Source: Glandiceps talaboti (taxonomy: Eukaryota > Hemichordata > Enteropneusta > Spengelidae). Taken from it: 64,000 nucleotides of DNA. Location: the NCBI RefSeq assembly GCF_964340395.1, contig NC_135565.1, forward strand, positions 965,001 through 1,029,000. The letters are read 5' to 3'. The notes below the pieces were generated by a model. The model searched no databases. It saw nothing but the letters and a program-made list of their open reading frames with translations, and had not been told where the DNA came from. Positions 62,001 to 64,000 of the stretch are shown here, piece after piece. A program made the translations under genes and the position numbers. Each line of letters begins with the position of its first letter. Position 1 is the stretch's first letter.

Positions 62001-64000
62001 ACATATTGCACATAGTTTGAACTGGATGACTTCAAGGTATCCAAGTTGATAAAGTCAGGTCATTGCAACTTTTACTGTAACATGAAGTTTGAACTGGACT
62101 TCTTCAAGGCGCATCCATTGCATTGGATGACTTCAAGGTATCCAAGTTGATAAAGTCAGACCTATGCAACTTTTACTGTAACATGAAGTTTGAACTGGAT
62201 GAGTCAAGGCATCCATTGCTCAGTCCACTAGATGTTTTGATAAAGTTAAATCTATACAACTATTACATGTAGTTTGAACTGGATTACTTCAAGCTAGCCA
62301 TCCATTGCATTGGATGACATCAAGCTATCCAAGTTCATAAAGTCAGATCTATTCTATAATTGTATGTTGTTGTAGTTTGAGTTGGATGACTTCAAGGTAT
62401 CAAAGCTGATAAAGTTAGATCCATGCAACTATTGCCTGTAGTTTGAGTTGGATGACTTCAAGGTTTCCACGCTGATAAAATCAGATCTATGCAGCTATTG
62501 CATGTGTTTTGAACTTTATGACTTCAAGGCATCTATTGCATTGGATGACTTCAAGGTATCCATGTTGATAGAGTCAGATTTATGCAACTTTTGCATGTAC
62601 ATGTAGTTTTTAAAAGCTGGATGACTTCAAGGTATCCAAGTTGATAAGAGTACTGAGATCGATGTTATTGCATGTAGTTTAAACTGGATGACTTCAAGGT
62701 ATCCAGTTGATGAAGTCAGCCCTATGCTATATTACATGTCATTTGAGTTGGGTGACAAACTTGTGATGTTATTATGGCAGATTTTCAAATAGCATGCAAG
62801 TTTGATCGGCAAAGTGAAACATATAAAGGACATTTTCGGGGGTAAAATAAGAAGATATTTTCAGCACACAAATTTTTGTGTGATATTTCTATGTAAATTT
62901 AAGTGAATACTTAGCCTATCCACAAGCGTTTGGTATTATCGTTTCTCTCCTACCAAAAGCTTATTGACAATTGTATAGGACCTCATTTTCAAAATTATAC
63001 GCTTTTCAATCTTCCATTCATATAGTAATTAAGCGTCATTACCCAATCAACTGTTGCACGGACTTGCATCATCAGGTTGACAATTCCATAACATTGATCA
63101 TTTCTAGTATTCTTATGATGACATTTTCACATCATGTTACCATTCCCTGTGTATAGCAATGTTTCCTACATGCATTGTTTTTAACCATTTAAAAATCTTT
63201 ATATTTTTATATACATGGATAATTTATTCAGAATACATACACTAGACTAAATTTTAGTTTGAATAGCAAACCCCAAAGTTCTGATTAAACAATTATTAAT
63301 ATCACATACCTTGTAAATGCCACTGCCGACATATTTCTTTTTCACCTTCATCAGTACATTCTTTGTCACAAAAGTTGCATCTGAGTCGCTTTTCCTTTGC
63401 ACCCTGTTTATCCATGATTGAACACTAAAAATGAAGTAAATAACCAGAAATAATCAGGAAAGATTGAGACATTTTTAAAGACCAGTGGGAAAAGTTGGAC
63501 CTTTCCTTTAATACGATGCTGAGAATGATATATGTTGTCAGTTGTGTCGCAGTAATCCTACGTATGCTGATAAGTAATAATCATTTTACAAAGGATCGAC
63601 AAATTGGCGAGTTGAGAGTATGAAATCACATGAAATTGGTCACTGTGTATGTATGAAATTATATACCTTTCTCCATGGCAAGTCTAACCCTTCTCCATAG
63701 TTGTATAGTATTTCTTCATTGACAGCGATGTCTCTTATAGCAAATAAACAGAGATGATTGGTTCCAGATTGATCAACAACTTTTTTCATCGTGCTGTTTG
63801 GCTTGACGTGGTCATCATTGACATATTTGGCAATTGTCTCTATTCTGGTGGCATCAATACTGAAAATGAAAGAGCCCAACAGAGATATAATATACATTGT
63901 GTTAATGTTTCATCTAGGTCCAACACAGAATACATTTGATGAGCTATTTTACCTTTCAGGTTACCATTTCATTCGCAGATCACCTACAATGGAAGAATCA
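43823..64000 (-). CDS. Candidate chimeric gene: SET (partial) - IRE1-like kinase - zinc fingers - Crypton-like tyrosine recombinase - SANT/Myb-like
   Basis: Ten exons on the minus strand join as 63965-64000 (open to the window edge), 63667-63859, 63310-63424, 61339-61376, 60176-60650, 59419-59591, 58686-58949, 54503-57410, 53898-54002 and 43823-44061. All introns are GT-AG, every junction keeps the frame, and the sum is 4,546 nt (one leading base plus 1,515 codons including TGA). The product in the window is 1,514 residues: SET end 1-76, Cys-rich linker about 77-127, kinase 128-431, acidic linker about 432-840, zinc fingers about 848-951, recombinase about 1170-1376, SANT-like about 1450-1505. 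The 5' end lies beyond the right edge. A chromatin methyltransferase, an IRE1-type kinase and a domesticated recombinase in one chain would be a new architecture as far as I know. The alternative is two or three neighbouring genes; the junction least secured by domain continuity is SET to kinase, then kinase to recombinase. Confidence 0.6.
44062..47286. other. Intron sequence, distal part, with a family B fragment
   Basis: The 9.8 kb last intron. At 46279-46740 is a reverse-oriented family B piece (ccagatttaaactgaatgcc, then ttccgtaagggaatc and aattatgcaaattattcatt). A short duplicated phrase (ccactacttgca-type: ggactaccacttgcatcatt) occurs near 47155 and 47242 just before the minisatellite. 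No exon supported in the rest. Confidence 0.5.
47287..53605. repeat. Giant intronic minisatellite, 36 bp x about 175
   Basis: Units read cacacactacacagtggttg then tatttgtcaaaactac, with variants tttgtt, tgttc, tatcac, acgctac and a shortened cgctacaccgg. Higher-order duplication is visible: the pair of tgttc variant units recurs 1,258 bp later (47633 and 48891; 47849 and 49107), and the block 51181-52095 recurs at 52213-53127 (shift 1,032 bp). As 36 is divisible by three, frames stay open for up to about 900 codons on both strands; these are not genes. Confidence 0.97.
53898..54002 (-). CDS. Acidic linker exon between recombinase and SANT-like domains
   Basis: Acceptor ttatttacag, donor gtaagt, 105 nt. 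It supplies the last two bases of a Val codon begun by the recombinase exon, then LNENELGEASQQESMTEN and PPVLMDNNYAKPHA, and leaves one base for the next exon. Both phases match their neighbours. Low-complexity acidic composition, no domain. Confidence 0.65.
54394..54416. repeat. (GT)n microsatellite
   Basis: Eleven to twelve GT units in the 500-nt intron between the recombinase and linker exons. Confidence 0.95.
54503..57410 (-). CDS. Large exon: acidic linker, two zinc-finger-like motifs, Crypton-like tyrosine recombinase domain
   Basis: A 969-codon exon after acceptor tctttttcag, ending GATG before gtaagc. No ATG lies between the upstream stop and this frame, so it must be spliced to an upstream exon; its phase-0 start fits exon 58686-58949. 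Exon residues 1-400 are Asp/Ser/Glu-rich with duplicated motifs (NLVNSVILSSDGDT twice in tandem; DPDYHP...SESLQ twice). A C2H2 finger is at 417-435 (FCVYC, H430, H435) and a C2HC motif at 501-520 (CKAC, H516, C520). The recombinase-like region about 740-945 has NRRREGE (Arg 1), TSTNLRKH (Arg 2, with Thr where HxxR has His), GHRIGVHREYYRLP (His, then the candidate Tyr nucleophile). This matches the animal family of Crypton-derived proteins. DNA binding is likely; strand-transfer activity is unproven. Confidence 0.85.
57545..58205. mobile_element. Non-autonomous TIR transposon in the kinase-recombinase intron
   Basis: The left arm (aggacaactgcccccatacc through gattaaccgagtttgtc) and the reverse complement of the right arm (aggacaattgcacaactgcc through gattaaccgagtttgtc) match over about 100 bp. 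Between them are about three direct repeats of roughly 110 bp (acaattataaaagtcggcat, acttaccgccataattcac). No ORF. A clear target duplication could not be seen. A poly-C run follows at 58226-58247. Confidence 0.75.
58686..60650 (-). CDS. IRE1/RNase L-type protein kinase domain, three exons
   Basis: Exons 60176-60650, 59419-59591 and 58686-58949. The first carries the N-lobe with AVAIKRI (ATP-anchoring Lys at 60495-60497), LITPLCEGNVCELI hinge region and the catalytic loop HRDIKPENLLI. The second carries KLNISDFGISKRL (DFG at 59557-59565) and GTCAWMASE in place of GT.GW.APE. The third carries VAGCVLYYIMTRGHHPFQ, the hallmark of IRE1 kinases (S.GCV.YY.L..G.HPFG), and DPKERP near the end. All three catalytic motifs are intact, so an active kinase is plausible; the glycine loop is weak (AAGRAKVFLG). 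In IRE1 and RNase L a KEN endoribonuclease follows; here none is seen and the next exon in phase is the acidic/recombinase exon. If the donor at 58685 is not used, the frame reads 19 more codons to a TAG at 58629. Confidence 0.88.
59100..59330. mobile_element. Family D fragment in a kinase intron
   Basis: Reverse-oriented family D left end: gccattgtgggttatccttg, gacagacggatggatgg, gaacccaatccataagtctg, and ggactttgtctggcgtgga corresponding to the hairpin end at 10929. Confidence 0.65.
59800..60130. mobile_element. Second family D fragment in a kinase intron
   Basis: Contains ggccatattggatcgtatca, gtctgagaaatgacaccaga, a run of cacacgcacacacgg and cccaatctataagtctacc, matching the family D order in reverse orientation. 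Confidence 0.6.
61339..61376 (-). CDS. 38-nt exon joining Cys-rich linker and kinase domain
   Basis: Between acceptor ttattag and donor gtaagt it completes the split Gly codon and encodes YHILPSGPYPVK, in frame with the following GGRWSEK. No stop arises in the used frame, and both junction phases agree. Confidence 0.6.
61900..62745. repeat. Degenerate tandem repeat in the Cys-exon/kinase intron
   Basis: About ten irregular copies of a unit of 60 to 115 bp containing gtttgaactggatgacttca, aggtatccaagttgataaag and tcagatctatgcaact. Much older-looking than the other arrays. Confidence 0.85.
63310..63424 (-). CDS. Cys-rich linker exon, possible alternative start of the kinase product
   Basis: Acceptor tttttag, then CSIMDKQGAKEKRLRCNFC and further DKEC and EIC, ending in a split Gly codon before donor gtatgt. 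The CxxC...C...C spacing suggests a small zinc-binding knuckle. An in-frame ATG at 63413-63415 could start a separate kinase protein if the SET exons are not spliced in. Phase at the 5' side is 0, matching the SET exon. Confidence 0.6.
63667..64000 (-). CDS. SET domain, C-terminal half (KMT5A/SETD8-like), two exons
   Basis: Exon 63965-64000 (partial; reads GDLRMK and two bases of a Cys codon) joins exon 63667-63859. The joined frame gives CIDATRIETIAKYVND, then LFAIRDIAVNEEILYNYG and DLPWRK. This matches the end of KMT5A-type SET domains: the IDATR entry, the A.RDI..GEELLYDYG block with its catalytic-site tyrosine, and the PWRK that follows in invertebrate KMT5A-like proteins. The usual RLINHS substrate/cofactor loop is replaced by KYVNDDHVKPN, so activity is uncertain. 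SET domains transfer methyl groups from S-adenosylmethionine to lysine, usually on histones. The N-terminal half of the domain is outside the window. The exon ends in phase 0 (AAAG then gtatat). Confidence 0.8.

Overview
This is a eukaryotic, almost certainly marine-invertebrate, nuclear window. Coding sequence is carried in short exons with good GT-AG splice sites. There are large introns, many interspersed non-autonomous transposons of the kind seen in amphioxus, hemichordate and mollusc genomes, and extreme minisatellite content: by eye about 40 % of the 64 kb is tandem repeat. The species cannot be fixed from the sequence. No bacterial genes, CRISPR array, rRNA or tRNA was recognised.

Left part (1-18 kb): the 3' end of a plus-strand gene for an arginine/serine-rich (RS-domain) protein. 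A phase-compatible 25-nt microexon (1086-1110) is followed by a ~15.7 kb intron filled by a 1.55 kb TIR transposon, a 4.6 kb 50-bp minisatellite, an inverted array of the same family, interspersed repeats and a 4.4 kb 64-bp minisatellite. Two 3' exons (16846-16887, 17053-17395) encode the RS tail.

Middle part (18-43 kb): no convincing intact gene. It is a patchwork of non-autonomous elements (families called A to E here), about ten minisatellites, a probable solo LTR, a long-palindrome MITE, a dead LINE 3' fragment, microsatellites and one small SAM-domain-like fragment lying between two inverted 42-bp arrays.

Right part (43.8-64 kb): the most interesting object. Ten minus-strand exons, every junction in matching phase, read as one open gene of 1,514 codons that begins beyond the right edge. 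In protein order it encodes the C-terminal half of a KMT5A-type SET methyltransferase domain, a small cysteine-rich segment, an IRE1/RNase L-type protein kinase domain with VAIK, HRD and DFG intact but no KEN nuclease domain, a long acidic linker, two zinc-finger-like motifs, a Crypton-like tyrosine recombinase domain, and a terminal SANT/Myb-like domain. The kinase exons form a phase 0-0 cassette between the SET and recombinase exons. The last intron is 9.8 kb and holds a 6.3 kb 36-bp minisatellite. Transcript evidence is needed to show that this is one mRNA rather than two or three adjacent genes.
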